From NCBI RefSeq assembly GCF_916618915.1, contig NZ_CAKAKE010000001.1, forward strand, positions 2,148,501 to 2,212,500: 64,000 bases of DNA. Reading direction: 5' to 3'. The first letter of the stretch is position 1. The number at the start of each line of letters is the position of its first letter. This document shows, piece after piece, positions 9,169-19,621 of the stretch. A program made the translations under genes and the position numbers. The notes beneath the pieces were generated by a model. The model ran no database searches, was not told the origin of the DNA, and worked only from the letters and a program-made list of their open reading frames with translations. The stretch comes from Stenotrophomonas sp. Marseille-Q4652 (GTDB lineage: Bacteria > Pseudomonadota > Gammaproteobacteria > Xanthomonadales > Xanthomonadaceae).

Positions 9169-9516
9169 TCAGATACGGGGGGGGCGCATGGGTCCGTCGA
9201 GTCGGAGGGCGTAGACGTCCCCGTGCTCGGTACTGTGCAGCGAAATCCGGCCATCGGCGAACAGATCGTCGTGACCGGCAGCTGGGAGGCTTGCCGTTGA
9301 ATGGTGGCAATGCCCATGGCCACAGGCATCGGCACTGGACGAATCCTTGCTCTTGCTCGACTCGGAGTCTGAATCACTTTGCAAGGCGTGCACATCGCCC
9401 ACGCTGACCGTCGCTTCTTGCGCGCACGCCAATGCCTCGGCCACAGGCACGACCACGAACACCGCCAAAAGCAGCAGCATCAGGTATATACGAATAGCAG
9501 GCAGAGAGCGACGCAT
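9169..9516 (-). CDS. Small periplasmic CzcI-like metal-binding protein
   Basis: 115 residues with an N-terminal hydrophobic signal (LMLLLLAVFVVVPVAEALA) and a Ser/Asp-rich spacer followed by CGHGHCHHS, a compact Cys/His cluster able to bind Zn or Cd. Position directly before czcC and this composition match CzcI, a small exported protein thought to modulate czc expression. Sequence similarity to characterised CzcI cannot be measured here, so the name rests on context and composition. It is the first gene of the czc operon as seen; the 185 bases upstream, before dgkA, should hold the operon promoter. Confidence 0.7.
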   Translation of the reverse strand: MRRSLPAIRIYLMLLLLAVFVVVPVAEALACAQEATVSVGDVHALQSDSDSESSKSKDSSSADACGHGHCHHSTASLPAAGHDDLFADGRISLHSTEHGDVYALRLDGPMRPPRI

Positions 9517-9621
9517 TGGGAAAGGCTAGCAACCTCTTTTGGACGGATACAATTACATAAAAACACTACGGTGGCTGTGCTTGAACGCACCCGAGCCCCG
9601 TTCAGGTCGGGACCCGGGGAA

Positions 9622-9984
9622 TCAACCCACAAGGATAACGGCCCATGTGAGGGCGACATTGCAAAGAGCCACGAACACCGCAGCCGACCCCATGTCCTTC
9701 GCACGACCAGCCAGCTCATGGATTTCTGGGCCATACCGTTCGATCACTGCCTCGATAGCGGAGTTCAGCAGCTCGAATGCCAAAACGAACAGTACGCTCC
9801 CCATGAGAAGCACTCGCTCTACCCCTGAGTTGCCGAAAAAGATAGCTGTAGGTAATGCCACCGCGGCCATAACAACTTCCAACCGAAACGACGATTCATG
9901 CAGCCAAGCTGATCTCAGTCCCTGGAGAGACCAGCGAAGCGCCTCAAAGACGCGCGCAATGCTCCGCGGACGATGACCGTACAT
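9622..9984 (-). CDS. dgkA: Diacylglycerol kinase DgkA
   Basis: 120 residues with three membrane helices. It phosphorylates diacylglycerol to phosphatidate in the inner membrane. The family signature is clear: ELLNSAIEAVIER, containing the catalytic Glu, followed by AKDMGSAAVF. The ATG at 9982-9984 gives a length close to the 122-residue E. coli enzyme; a TTG 36 bases upstream is possible but gives an atypical extension. It lies downstream of the eptA-like gene. This makes sense because phosphoethanolamine transfer from phosphatidylethanolamine leaves diacylglycerol, and mcr-3 is also followed by dgkA. Confidence 0.9.
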   Translation of the reverse strand: MYGHRPRSIARVFEALRWSLQGLRSAWLHESSFRLEVVMAAVALPTAIFFGNSGVERVLLMGSVLFVLAFELLNSAIEAVIERYGPEIHELAGRAKDMGSAAVFVALCNVALTWAVILVG

Positions 9985-10064
9985 ATCTGCCACTTCGATG
10001 ATTCCTTCTTTTGGGCCCAAGAGACGCTCACGGGTCTTCCAACAGCGATACTCGCCGTGGTCGG

Positions 10065-11154
10065 CTATAGGCTGTGACCGGCGTTGCTGGTACAGCCTGA
10101 GAACAGATTTAGGCTCTCGTCTAGCACCGTCGTCCTAACCTGCATCAGGCCAAGCACAGAATGGAAGAGGTTGTCGTGGCTGGCCGGCTGCTTTGATCGG
10201 TCCCGGACACATTGAAGGTCCAGGTTGTTGCTGCTCTTCATACCATCAGACATCCACATCACCATCGGCACCTTGATCTGAGTATCAGGGGCGATAGCGT
10301 AGGGGAGCCCGTGAAGATAGACGTTCGCCTCCCCTAATGACTCGCCGTGGTCGGAGACATAGATCAGCCCGGTATCGTGACTCTTGTCCTGTTCAAGCAT
10401 GCGAATTGTCTTTGCAAGGAAGTCATCTGTCGCAAGGACCGCGTTGTCATACGCATTGACGATTTCACCGCGTGTGCACTTGCCCAAGTCTGCGTTTCGG
10501 CAGTCGGGAGTAAATTTCGTCAGATCTTCCGGGTATCGCTTGAAGTAGCTGGGTCCGTGGTTCCCCAACTGATGTAGAACGACGACGACATCACCAGGGT
10601 TGTCCTCGATCGAGTCATGCAGACCTTGCAGCATAATCTCGTCACGGCATGCTTGGTCGTCGCACAGAACATCCTTGGCGGGCACGCGATAGGATTCAAA
10701 TGCCAGATCAGAGCAGACGCCCTTGCATCCAGTCTGGTTGTCACGCCATAGGGTCCTGACCCCGGCACGCTCCAGAACATGCAGAAGCGACTCCGAACCT
10801 TTGATCTTGTCTCGGTCGTAGTCTCGCCGCCCGTACGCAGAGAACATACAGGGCACCGACACTTCGGTGTTTGACCCGCAGGCGGTCACGTCTGAGAAAT
10901 TGACGACGTCCAACGCTGCCAACTGAGGCGTTGTCTGTCTGCCATATCCATTCAAACCCCAGTTCTGCGCACGAACCGTCTCACCTACAACGATGACCAA
11001 GAAGTGGGGCTTCGCGCCTGGCGGATGAGGCGTCATCATGGCATCGGGGCCAACCACTTGGATCGGACCGCGCTCCGCACGGGTGTCCTCTCGCACAACC
11101 TTCGCAATGGAAGCGATGTAGTTTCCAGGGTTTGCAAGGTATCTGACTTGCTTG
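10065..11154 (-). pseudogene. eptA: Lipid A phosphoethanolamine transferase (EptA/MCR family), 5' half lost at an IS insertion
   Basis: The remaining frame encodes the whole periplasmic catalytic domain. Visible are the metal ligand Glu in VVGETVRAQNW, the nucleophile Thr in CGSNTEVSVPCMFS, Lys in TGCKGVC, His in GNHGPSYFKRY, and Asp/His in SDHGESLGE with the later LHG histidine. All catalytic residues known from EptA/MCR are kept. The five-helix membrane domain of the family is absent. The frame stays open upstream of the GTG at 11094-11096 (YLANPGNYIASIAKVV) to the IS boundary at 11154. Across the IS about 15 more codons of plausible frame (LELRGF before KQVRYLANP) precede an unrelated IS remnant. 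Without its membrane anchor and start the gene is probably dead. An active form would confer polymyxin resistance. Confidence 0.85.
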
Positions 11155-11232
11155 TGAGGGTTCTACCCCGGGGTTCACCCCCGTTTTCACGGACACTTAC
11201 AAGAAGGCCGATTCAGGCCATGAGGAGTGTTC

Positions 11233-11520
11233 ATGTCAAAGCGTCGTAAGTTCAGTGCCGAGTTCAAGCGTGGTGCAGTGGAGCAAGCCAGTCGGCCAGG
11301 TGTCAGCTGCGCCCAGGTAGCCCGTGAGCTGGGCATCCGTGACAGCCTGCTGACTCGCTGGAAGCGGGAGGCACAGGCGGTGGGAAAAGCCGCCTTTGTT
11401 GGCACCGGTAGCCCGCGTGACGAGGAAGTTGCCCGGCTCAAGCGCGAGTTGGCCCGGATCACCAAGGAGCGGGATTTTTTGCGAGAAGCGGCGACGTTCT
11501 TTGCCAAGGCATCATCCTGA
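11233..11520 (+). CDS. IS3-family transposase OrfA
   Basis: 95 residues. The helix-turn-helix region reads [17 protein letters not shown] followed by [18 protein letters not shown], and a C-terminal leucine-zipper-like helix includes [18 protein letters not shown]. The ATG at 11233 is chosen because GAGGAG lies 7 bases upstream; an in-frame GTG two codons earlier has no such spacing. A T6G run near the 3' end (GATTTTTTGCG, about 11474-11484) is a candidate -1 frameshift site for OrfAB. Confidence 0.9.
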   Translation: MSKRRKFSAEFKRGAVEQASRPGVSCAQVARELGIRDSLLTRWKREAQAVGKAAFVGTGSPRDEEVARLKRELARITKERDFLREAATFFAKASS

Positions 11521-11528
11521 GGTATCAG

Positions 11529-12412
11529 GTGATCGAACGTTGCCGCGATGAGTTTCCGATTCGCCTGATGTGCCGCTGCCTGCGGGTATCGACCAGTAGC
11601 TACTACGACTGGAGCAAGCGACTGCCCAGTGCTCGACAGCACGACAACGAGCGCTTGCTGAGCCGTATCCATGCGCTGCACCAGAACAGCCGGGGCACGC
11701 TGGGGGCCGGCCGCATGCAGGAGGATCTGGTCGAGGAAGGGTTGTTAGCCAGTCGAAATCGGGTTGCCCGATTGATGGCGGCAGCGGGCCTGCAGGGCTG
11801 GCCACGCCCGAAACGGCGTGGCCAGCGCGCTCAACCGGCACTGACGCCGCCGGGCGTGCGTAACCTGTTGGAGCGTGATTTCAGCGCCTTGGAGCCGGAA
11901 ACCAAGTGGGTGACCGACATCACCGAGATCAAGACCCAGCAGGCCAAGCTGTATCTGTGCGTCGTGCTGGACCTGTTTGATCAGCGCATTGTGGGTTGGT
12001 CCATGCACCACCGGCAGGACCGGCAGATGGTGATCAGGGCCGTGCAGATGGCGGTTTGGCAGCGTCAGGAGCAGCATCCGCTGATCCTGCATTCCGATCG
12101 CGGCAGCCAATTTCGTAGCGGTGATTACCAGGATTACCTGGCCGCCAATGGCCTGCTCTGCTCGATGAGTGCGGTGGGGCATTGTGGCGAGCGCGTAGCC
12201 TGCCCTCGGGGCACAATGCCGCCTGCGAGGGGTTCTTTGGTCTGCTCAAACGCGAGCGGATCTATCGCACAACGTATCCAACACTCGATGCCGCCCGGTC
12301 CGATGTGTTCGAATACATCGAGCGCCGCCACAACCCCAGGATGCGACGGCGACGGGTCAAACAGGACCAGAAGTTTTCAGCCCTTTCCAAACAGTCCGTG
12401 ATTTCGGGGTAG
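11529..12412 (+). pseudogene. IS3-family transposase OrfB (rve/DDE integrase), frameshifted by a 23-bp insertion
   Basis: The frame from 11529 encodes the HTH_21 region and the integrase core with [10 protein letters not shown] (first Asp) and LHSDRGSQF (second Asp). At 12190/12191 the frame breaks: 23 extra bases (12191-12213) separate GGCGA from CAATGCC. Removing them restores [21 protein letters not shown], containing the third catalytic Glu, and the frame then runs to 12412. As it stands the first frame ends at 12401 in unrelated sequence, so this copy cannot make a complete transposase. Confidence 0.85.
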
Positions 12413-12467
12413 AACCCCATTGAAGCCCCGGAGCTCTAGCCTGACATCATGACCCGTCTCGAAAGAA

Positions 12468-12510
12468 CGACGTCACCCGCCATCAGTAGCGGGGCGGTTT
12501 AGAGTCTAGG
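12468..12510. repeat. Remnant end of an IS407-group element
   Basis: CGACGTCACCCGCCATCAG followed by TAGCGGGGCGGTTTAGAGTC closely matches the orfB-side end of the complete IS at 58731 (CGACGTCCCCCCGCTTTCAG then TAGCGGGGCTCTTAGAGTC). No transposase coding remains. It separates the eptA fragment from the integrase remnant and is probably the scar of the event that removed the eptA 5' half. Confidence 0.65.
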
Positions 12511-12514
12511 GGGC

Positions 12515-12655
12515 GACGTTACCTACACGCAGGCTGTCCAGATAGTCAGCTCACGCCTGCACCTCCGCCTTACGCAGCTCGCCAGGACGAGTAAAGACCA
12601 GCGGAGCCAGTCGCAAGGCGCGCAGCGTGGTGAACTGGCCGTATAGCGTTCGATG
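12515..12655 (-). pseudogene. Decayed P4-type integrase remnant with internal deletion
   Basis: The minus strand reads TLYGQFTTLRALRLAPLVF then TRPGELRKAEVQA, a stop, and ADYLDSLR in the same frame. This parallels the intact integrase next door: QAALKLAPMLFVRPGELRQAK joined directly to MMQAWSDYLDRLR. About 150 residues between these two parts, including the HxxR and Tyr motifs, are deleted, and the Trp codon (TGG) is now TGA. It indicates an earlier integration at the same locus. Confidence 0.75.
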
Positions 12656-12835
12656 GCATGCAAACGCCACTTTCAGCAAGGCATATCTGCACCAATTGCA
12701 AGCGTGCACACGTCCAGAGTGATCCAGTAGCAGCCAGCCTCCAATGGCATGCCAGATGGCATACCAGCCGGGCCATGAATGAATGAAATCTCTTGTAATT
12801 CAATGGATTACTTCAAGTATCTGGCGAACTAGCAG

Positions 12836-14050
12836 TTATGCGCGCTTAGCGAGAAACGGGGAAACCTTGGGCTGTTCTTCGCGCAGGCGATCCAGATAGT
12901 CCGACCAAGCCTGCATCATCTTTCGACGCTCGGGCAGATGGGTGGCACGGTTGTAGGCCCGACCGAGGGGATCCTTTACGGCATGCGCCAGCTGATGCTC
13001 GATGTAATCAGGGCGATAGCCAAGCACCTCATCCAGTATGGTTCGTGCCATCGCACGAAATCCATGCCCAACCATGGTGTCCGAATCAAAGCCCAGGTTG
13101 CGCAAGGCCGCATTGAGCGTGTTCTCACTCATTGGCTTATGGGCAGTACGGACACTAGGGAAGACGAACTCACTGCGCTTGGTGTAGGGGTAGAGGCCCT
13201 GCAAGACATCCACCGCCTGCCTGGAAAGCGGGACGATGTGCGAAGTCTTTGTCTTACTGGTCACATACCGCCACTCGGCAGCCGCAAGATCGATGTCAGC
13301 CCATTTGGCCTGCCGCAGCTCTCCTGGGCGCACGAACAGCATTGGAGCCAGCTTGAGGGCAGCCTGCGTCACAAAGGCCCCCTGGTAGCCCCAGAGAGCG
13401 CGCAAGAGCTCACCGATTGCAGCAGGCTCGGTCACACTGGCGAAGTGCTTGGTCTTTGGTTGCTCCAACGCACCTGTGAGGTCCTGTGCGGGATTTCGAT
13501 CAGCTCGCCCCGTGGCAATGGCATAGCGGAAGATCCTGCCGGCATGCGCCCTTGCCCTGTGTGCCGTCTCAACGACCCCTCGCTGTTCAAGCTTCCTAAG
13601 CGCCGCCAAAAGGATGGGCGCACTAACGTCACCGATAGGCAAGTCAGCCAGACCTGCCAGGTCCTTCTCGATCAACCTTCGCTCCCGCAAGACAGATCCA
13701 GGAGACAGCCCTTCCTTCGTCCGCTTGGCCAATAGCTCAAGGCCAATGGCACTGAAAGTGTTGGCAGACCGCTCCCCCTGCACTGCTCTCTCGATCCTGG
13801 CCATCTGTGCGGGGTTTGCACCGCTGCGCAACTGAGTACGTAGACGATCCCGCTCGGCTCGGGCAGCCTGCAGGGGCATCGAAGGGTACTCACCTAGAGT
13901 GACGATGCTTGCCTTGCCCAGGTGGCGGTAGCGGTAACGCCAGACCTTAGCGCCTGATGGACGAACTTCGATGCACAAGCCATTGGCGTCAGCCACCCTG
14001 AAGGGACTTTCCCTGGGCTTGAGTGCGCGCAACTTGGTGTCAGTCAGCAT
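12836..14050 (-). CDS. P4-type tyrosine site-specific integrase of the island
   Basis: 404 residues. It recombines the island with the adjacent tRNA gene. The N-terminus has the DUF4102 arm-binding domain (MLTDTKLRALKPRESPFRV), then a core-binding region, then the catalytic domain with Arg in LFVRPGELR, HGFRAMART as the HxxR box, and Tyr in GRAYNRATHL. The ATG at 14048-14050 is chosen because it gives the usual MLTDTKL start; upstream codons read as non-homologous Cys/Arg-rich sequence. It is transcribed away from the tRNA, 177 bases from its 3' end, the classical layout for a tRNA-targeting island. Confidence 0.92.
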   Translation of the reverse strand: MLTDTKLRALKPRESPFRVADANGLCIEVRPSGAKVWRYRYRHLGKASIVTLGEYPSMPLQAARAERDRLRTQLRSGANPAQMARIERAVQGERSANTFSAIGLELLAKRTKEGLSPGSVLRERRLIEKDLAGLADLPIGDVSAPILLAALRKLEQRGVVETAHRARAHAGRIFRYAIATGRADRNPAQDLTGALEQPKTKHFASVTEPAAIGELLRALWGYQGAFVTQAALKLAPMLFVRPGELRQAKWADIDLAAAEWRYVTSKTKTSHIVPLSRQAVDVLQGLYPYTKRSEFVFPSVRTAHKPMSENTLNAALRNLGFDSDTMVGHGFRAMARTILDEVLGYRPDYIEHQLAHAVKDPLGRAYNRATHLPERRKMMQAWSDYLDRLREEQPKVSPFLAKRA

Positions 14051-14226
14051 GTGAGTCAAGATCCTGTGAGTCACCCAGGGCCACACAGCCCGATGACACA
14101 CACACTGACTCACTTTTTTAGTGGATGCAACCGGATGACGACAGACACAGGCGGACATCCTACCGTCGTGAAAGCCAAGATATACGTGGATAAATAGACT
14201 CTTTCGGACACTCGCGGATGTCTATG

Positions 14227-14302
<76 letters not shown>

Positions 14303-14394
14303 GCAGCAGCTGGCTAGTGTAGTGGAGTCGTCGCGGGATCGGCCAACGCCGGCGAGGGATCTGCTTGGCGGGAGGGTGCCGATGCCTGGAAACG

Positions 14395-14420
14395 ACGATC
14401 CCCGCCTGGGCGGGGATCGT
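14395..14420 (-). terminator. rpoD transcription terminator
   Basis: ACGATCCCCGCC and GGCGGGGATCGT form a 12-bp perfect stem with a TG loop, 22 bases after the rpoD stop, followed on the minus strand by a weak TTT. Confidence 0.75.
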
Positions 14421-14442
14421 GTTGAAGCGGTGATGCGCTGGA

Positions 14443-16299
<1,857 letters not shown>

Positions 16300-16335
16300 G
16301 TAATGCTCGCGCCACCGGCAGGAATAGAACCTAGC

Positions 16336-16344
16336 ATTATACCA
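16336..16344 (-). promoter_or_regulatory. Extended -10 promoter of rpoD
   Basis: The minus strand reads TGGTATAAT, a consensus -10 hexamer preceded by the TGn extension, 36 bases before the rpoD ATG. No good -35 hexamer is seen at 16-18 bp, which is acceptable for an extended -10 promoter. Confidence 0.7.
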
Positions 16345-16359
16345 GCCACGGGCCGGCTT

Positions 16360-16382
16360 CCGCCGGATGGTGGTTCCGGCGG
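16360..16382 (-). terminator. Hairpin directly after dtd
   Basis: CCGCCGGA and TCCGGCGG form an 8-bp stem with a 7-base loop, immediately after the dtd stop. No T tract follows, so terminator function is uncertain. Confidence 0.4.
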
Positions 16383-16383
16383 G

Positions 16384-16824
16384 CTAGGGTCGGAGGATGA
16401 AGGTCACGGGGCCGTCATTCACCAGACTCACGACCATATGGGCACCGAATCGTCCGGTTTCCACCCTTCCGGCGTGTTTTTCCCGGCAGATCGCCACCAG
16501 TTGATTGAACCCGCGTTCAGCCTCCCCGGGCGGCGCGGCCGTGGTGAAGCTCGGGCGCATGCCCGAGGCGGTATCGGCGGCCAGGGTGAACTGGCTGACC
16601 AATAGCAGCCCGCCGCCGGTATCGCGCAGGGAGCGGTTCATCCTGCCGGCCTCGTCGGAGAACACCCGGTAGCCCAGCAGCCGCTCGGCCATGCGCTGGA
16701 TCCGCGTCTCGGTGTCCCCCGGCTCCACGCCGACCAGGGCCAGCAGCCCGGGGCCAATGCTGCCGACCACCTCCCCCTCGACCACGACCGAAGCCCGGGT
16801 GACGCGCTGGATCAGGGAAAGCAT
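16384..16824 (-). CDS. dtd: D-aminoacyl-tRNA deacylase
   Basis: 146 residues, the usual DTD size. The cytosolic dimer hydrolyses D-Tyr, D-Asp and other D-aminoacyl esters from tRNA. It carries the catalytic SQFTLAADT motif and NDGPVTFIL, the DTD form of the cross-subunit Gly-Pro motif. The ATG at 16822-16824 gives the canonical [13 protein letters not shown] start; the open frame upstream is only the antisense shadow of the divergent acyltransferase gene. Genes on both sides are divergent or separately transcribed. Confidence 0.95.
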   Translation of the reverse strand: MLSLIQRVTRASVVVEGEVVGSIGPGLLALVGVEPGDTETRIQRMAERLLGYRVFSDEAGRMNRSLRDTGGGLLLVSQFTLAADTASGMRPSFTTAAPPGEAERGFNQLVAICREKHAGRVETGRFGAHMVVSLVNDGPVTFILRP

Positions 16825-16911
16825 CGGAAACTCCTTGGAAACGGGCGCGGAACATAGCATCCGTCCCCGGCCGGCAATCGGGGAACGACCGGCAGCGGCT
16901 AGACTGTTGCG

Positions 16912-17832
16912 ATGAATCCGGCCTCCACTGCCCGCCTCTACCACCGCCTCGCGTCGCTGTTCACCCGCCTGCCCTGGCCGGTGCTGCGGACGCTGGCCGA
17001 TGCGCTGGCCTGGGTGTGGATCGCATTCAACGCGCGCGAGAGCCGGGTCATCCGGCGCAACCTCGAGCTGGCCCTGCCCGAGCTGGACGAGCCGCAGCGC
17101 CGCCAGTTGCACCGGCTGACCATGCGTACCACTGCCCGCCAGGCGCTGGAAACCCTGCGCCTGTGGTCGCGCCCGGCCGCCGAGAACCTGCGCAGCCACT
17201 TGCGCGAGCGCCACGGCGAGGCGCTGTATGACGCTGCCCTGGCCTCGGGCCGGGGGCTGATCGTGGTCGCCCCGCACTACGGCAACTGGGAGCTGCTCAA
17301 CCAGTGGCTGGCCTCGCGCGGTCCGATCGCCATCGTCTACGCCCCGCCGGACTCGCCGGTCGGCGATGCCTTCCTCCAGCGCGTGCGCGGGGTGGACAAC
17401 ATCCGCCAGGTCCGTGCCGAGGGCCCGGCGGTGCGCCAGTTGTTCAGGACGCTCAAGGAAGGCGGCGCGGTCGGCATCCTGCCCGACCAGCAGCCCAAGG
17501 GCGGCGACGGCGTGTTCGTGCCGTTCTTCGGCGTGCAGGCGCTGACCATGACCCTGGTCAACCGGCTGGCCGAGCGCACCGGCGCGACGGTGCTCTACGC
17601 CTGGTGCGAGCGCACCGGCCCGGACCTGCAGTTCGCCCTGCACGTGGAGCCGGCGCCGCCGCAGATCGCCGATCCCGACCCGGTGGTGGCCGTGACCGCG
17701 ATGAACGCCGACATCGAGCGCATCGCCTGCCGTTCGCTGGGCCAGTACCAGTGGACCTACAAGCGCTACACCCTGCGCCCGCCGGGCAGCGGCGAACCCA
17801 ATCCCTATGCGACCGCGCGGCATCCGCACTGA
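16912..17832 (+). CDS. Lipid A late acyltransferase (LpxL/HtrB-like)
   Basis: 306 residues of the LPLAT family. It transfers a secondary acyl chain onto Kdo-lipid A precursors at the inner membrane. An N-terminal hydrophobic anchor (about 20-40) is followed by [10 protein letters not shown], with H122 and E127 forming the catalytic HX4E motif, and by [23 protein letters not shown], the second conserved acyltransferase block, near 185-205. It is divergent from dtd (87-base gap) and 67 bases before ribA. Whether it adds laurate or another chain cannot be told. Confidence 0.9.
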   Translation: MNPASTARLYHRLASLFTRLPWPVLRTLADALAWVWIAFNARESRVIRRNLELALPELDEPQRRQLHRLTMRTTARQALETLRLWSRPAAENLRSHLRERHGEALYDAALASGRGLIVVAPHYGNWELLNQWLASRGPIAIVYAPPDSPVGDAFLQRVRGVDNIRQVRAEGPAVRQLFRTLKEGGAVGILPDQQPKGGDGVFVPFFGVQALTMTLVNRLAERTGATVLYAWCERTGPDLQFALHVEPAPPQIADPDPVVAVTAMNADIERIACRSLGQYQWTYKRYTLRPPGSGEPNPYATARHPH

Positions 17833-17899
17833 GCCACGCAGTCCCGCAGCACCGGCCACCGGCTTGAATCGGCCGGCCGCACCCCCACTTGGTGACCCG

Positions 17900-19033
17900 A
17901 TGACGTCCTCCACCGCCTCCCTGCCCCCGCACGCGCCGCCCTTCGGTCACCCCGGTGCCATCCGCTGCGAGCGTGCGGTGGCCGAACTGCGTGCCGGGCG
18001 CCCGGTGCTGGTCGACGACGGCCAGGGCCGGCGAATCGCCACCATCGCGCTGGACAGCAGCAGCCCGCAGGGCTTCGCCGCGTTCGCCGAGGCGGCCGGA
18101 CAGTCGCACTACCTGTACCTGACCCCGACCCGCAGCCAGATCCTCGGCGTGGTCGCACGCACCGGTGCACGCATTCCGCTGGCCGGCCGCGGCTTTGCCG
18201 AACTGGCCGAACTGGGATACCGGCGCGAGCCGACCGCCCTGCCCGCCGGCTGGCAGCCGGGTGACGAGCTCGACGCCGCGGCGGTGGAACTGGCGCGCCT
18301 GGGCCTGCTGCTGCCGGCGATGATCGCCGCGCCACTGGCAGCCAACGACACCGCCTTCGATGGCTGCGTGCCGGTAAGCCTGCAGGACCTGCAGCAGGGC
18401 GCGGGCCAGGCCGCCCGCGACTACGAACTGGTGACCCGCTCGCCGGTGCCGCTGCGGGGCCTGGGCATGACCGAGTTCGCGGTGTTCCGCGGCGGCATCG
18501 CCCAGCGCGACCAGACCGCGATCATCGTCGGCGAACCCGACTTCTCCGGCGTGGTGCCGGTGCGCGTTCACTCCTCCTGCCTGACCGGCGACCTGTTCGG
18601 CTCGCTCAAGTGCGACTGCGGTGACCAGCTGCGGCTGGGCCTGCTCAAGCTCAAGGAGCTGGGCGGCGGCATCCTGCTGTACCTGGACCAGGAAGGCCGT
18701 GGCACTGGCATCGCCGCCAAGATGCGCGCCTACGGCTACCAGCATGACGGCCTGGACACCATCGACGCCGATGCCCAGCTCGGCTTCGGTGCGGACGAGC
18801 GCCGCTACGGCAGTGCCGTGGCAATGCTGCGCGGTCTTGGCGTGCAGCGCGTGCAGTTGCTGACCAACAACCCGACCAAGGCCCAGCGCCTGCGCAGCGC
18901 CGGCATCGAGGTCACCGAGTGCGTGCCGGTGACGGGCGAGATCACCCCCGAGAACGAGGGCTACCTGCGCACCAAGGCCGAACGTGCCGGCCACCACCTC
19001 GACGTCGATGCGCTGATCCTAGCTTCGCAGTAA
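17900..19033 (+). CDS. ribA: GTP cyclohydrolase II with degenerate DHBP-synthase-like N-terminal domain
   Basis: 377 residues. It opens GTP to the pyrimidine precursor, the first committed step of riboflavin synthesis. The C-terminal half is a full RibA domain: zinc ligands C227, C238 and C240 in [17 protein letters not shown] and the catalytic DQEGRGTG block near 263. The N-terminal ~180 residues align with the RibB fold but lack its usual acidic metal motifs, so that half is probably structural. The ATG at 17900 follows GGTGACCCG; the frame upstream is shadow of lpxL. No FMN riboswitch is visible before it. Confidence 0.88.
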   Translation: MTSSTASLPPHAPPFGHPGAIRCERAVAELRAGRPVLVDDGQGRRIATIALDSSSPQGFAAFAEAAGQSHYLYLTPTRSQILGVVARTGARIPLAGRGFAELAELGYRREPTALPAGWQPGDELDAAAVELARLGLLLPAMIAAPLAANDTAFDGCVPVSLQDLQQGAGQAARDYELVTRSPVPLRGLGMTEFAVFRGGIAQRDQTAIIVGEPDFSGVVPVRVHSSCLTGDLFGSLKCDCGDQLRLGLLKLKELGGGILLYLDQEGRGTGIAAKMRAYGYQHDGLDTIDADAQLGFGADERRYGSAVAMLRGLGVQRVQLLTNNPTKAQRLRSAGIEVTECVPVTGEITPENEGYLRTKAERAGHHLDVDALILASQ

Positions 19034-19060
19034 GCCAGGCCTCCGGCCCGGGGGCGGGCG

Positions 19061-19621
19061 ATGTTAGGCTCGCGCGCATCCGCCGGAGACACCTGCTTGC
19101 ACCCGCCCAGCACCGACACCGAAGCTCCTTCGACCCCGTTTCCCTTCGCCGATGAGCCCGCCTGGCAGCAGTTGCCGGGCCGTGGTGCGTGGCTGGCCGC
19201 CACCGGCGGCGCACTGACCATGGGCATCGTGCTGGGCATGGCCGGCTTTGCCTTCTCGCTGCTGCTCGACCGCACGCAACTGCTGCCGGCAGTGCTGGCC
19301 GCCGGCGGCACCGGCGCGGTGTTCGGCGCCTGGTTCGGCTTCCGCCGCCACCGCCGCACCTTCTGGCACCTGGACGAACACGGCCTGGGCCTGCGCCGCG
19401 GCCACTGGTGGCACAGCGAAACCCGGGTGCCGCTGTCGCGCGTGCAGCACCTGGACCTGCGCCGCGGTCCGCTGGAACGTGTCGCCGGGCTCGGCACGCT
19501 GGTGGTCCACACCGCCGGCAGCCGGCACAGCGCGGTGTCCATCGCCGGGCTGGACCAGCACGATGCCGAGCACCTGCGCGACCGGCTCTCGCGCCAGCTC
19601 GACGAAGACGACGCGCTGTGA
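19061..19621 (+). CDS. Bacterial PH-domain membrane protein (YdbS-like)
   Basis: 186 residues. Two membrane helices (about 45-65 and 72-92) precede a bPH2/DUF304-type domain with HLDEHGLGLRRGHWWHSETRVPLSRVQHLDLRRGPLERVAGL, a characteristic pattern listed here only in part by position (about 107-148). Start is uncertain: ATG at 19061 or TTG at 19096, which has GGAG at better spacing. Its stop overlaps the GTG of the next PH-domain gene (GTGA), so the two proteins likely work as a pair, as ydbS-ydbT do. Function at the membrane is unknown. Confidence 0.82.
   Translation: MLGSRASAGDTCLHPPSTDTEAPSTPFPFADEPAWQQLPGRGAWLAATGGALTMGIVLGMAGFAFSLLLDRTQLLPAVLAAGGTGAVFGAWFGFRRHRRTFWHLDEHGLGLRRGHWWHSETRVPLSRVQHLDLRRGPLERVAGLGTLVVHTAGSRHSAVSIAGLDQHDAEHLRDRLSRQLDEDDAL

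Larger units (their letters stand above)
11155..12419 (+). mobile_element. IS3-family insertion sequence with 3-bp target duplication
   Basis: About 1265 bp bounded by inverted ends: TGAGGGTTCTACCCC at 11155-11169 and, on the opposite strand, TGGGGTTCTACCCC ending at 12419. The trinucleotide TTG flanks it at 11152-11154 and 12420-12422, matching the 3-4 bp duplications made by IS3 elements. It carries orfA and a disrupted orfB on the plus strand and sits inside the eptA-like gene. Confidence 0.85.

Noticed and set aside
1..14226. Toxin-antitoxin, restriction or phage-defence genes as extra island cargo
   Set aside because: All frames in the island were assigned to metal efflux, lipid A, integrase or IS functions; no defence motif was seen.
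17833..17899. FMN riboswitch before ribA
   Set aside because: The 67-base gap is too short and lacks the conserved RFN elements.
16384..17913. N-terminal extension of dtd (509-codon frame)
   Set aside because: The extra 363 codons are antisense to the acyltransferase; the normal 146-residue DTD begins at 16824.
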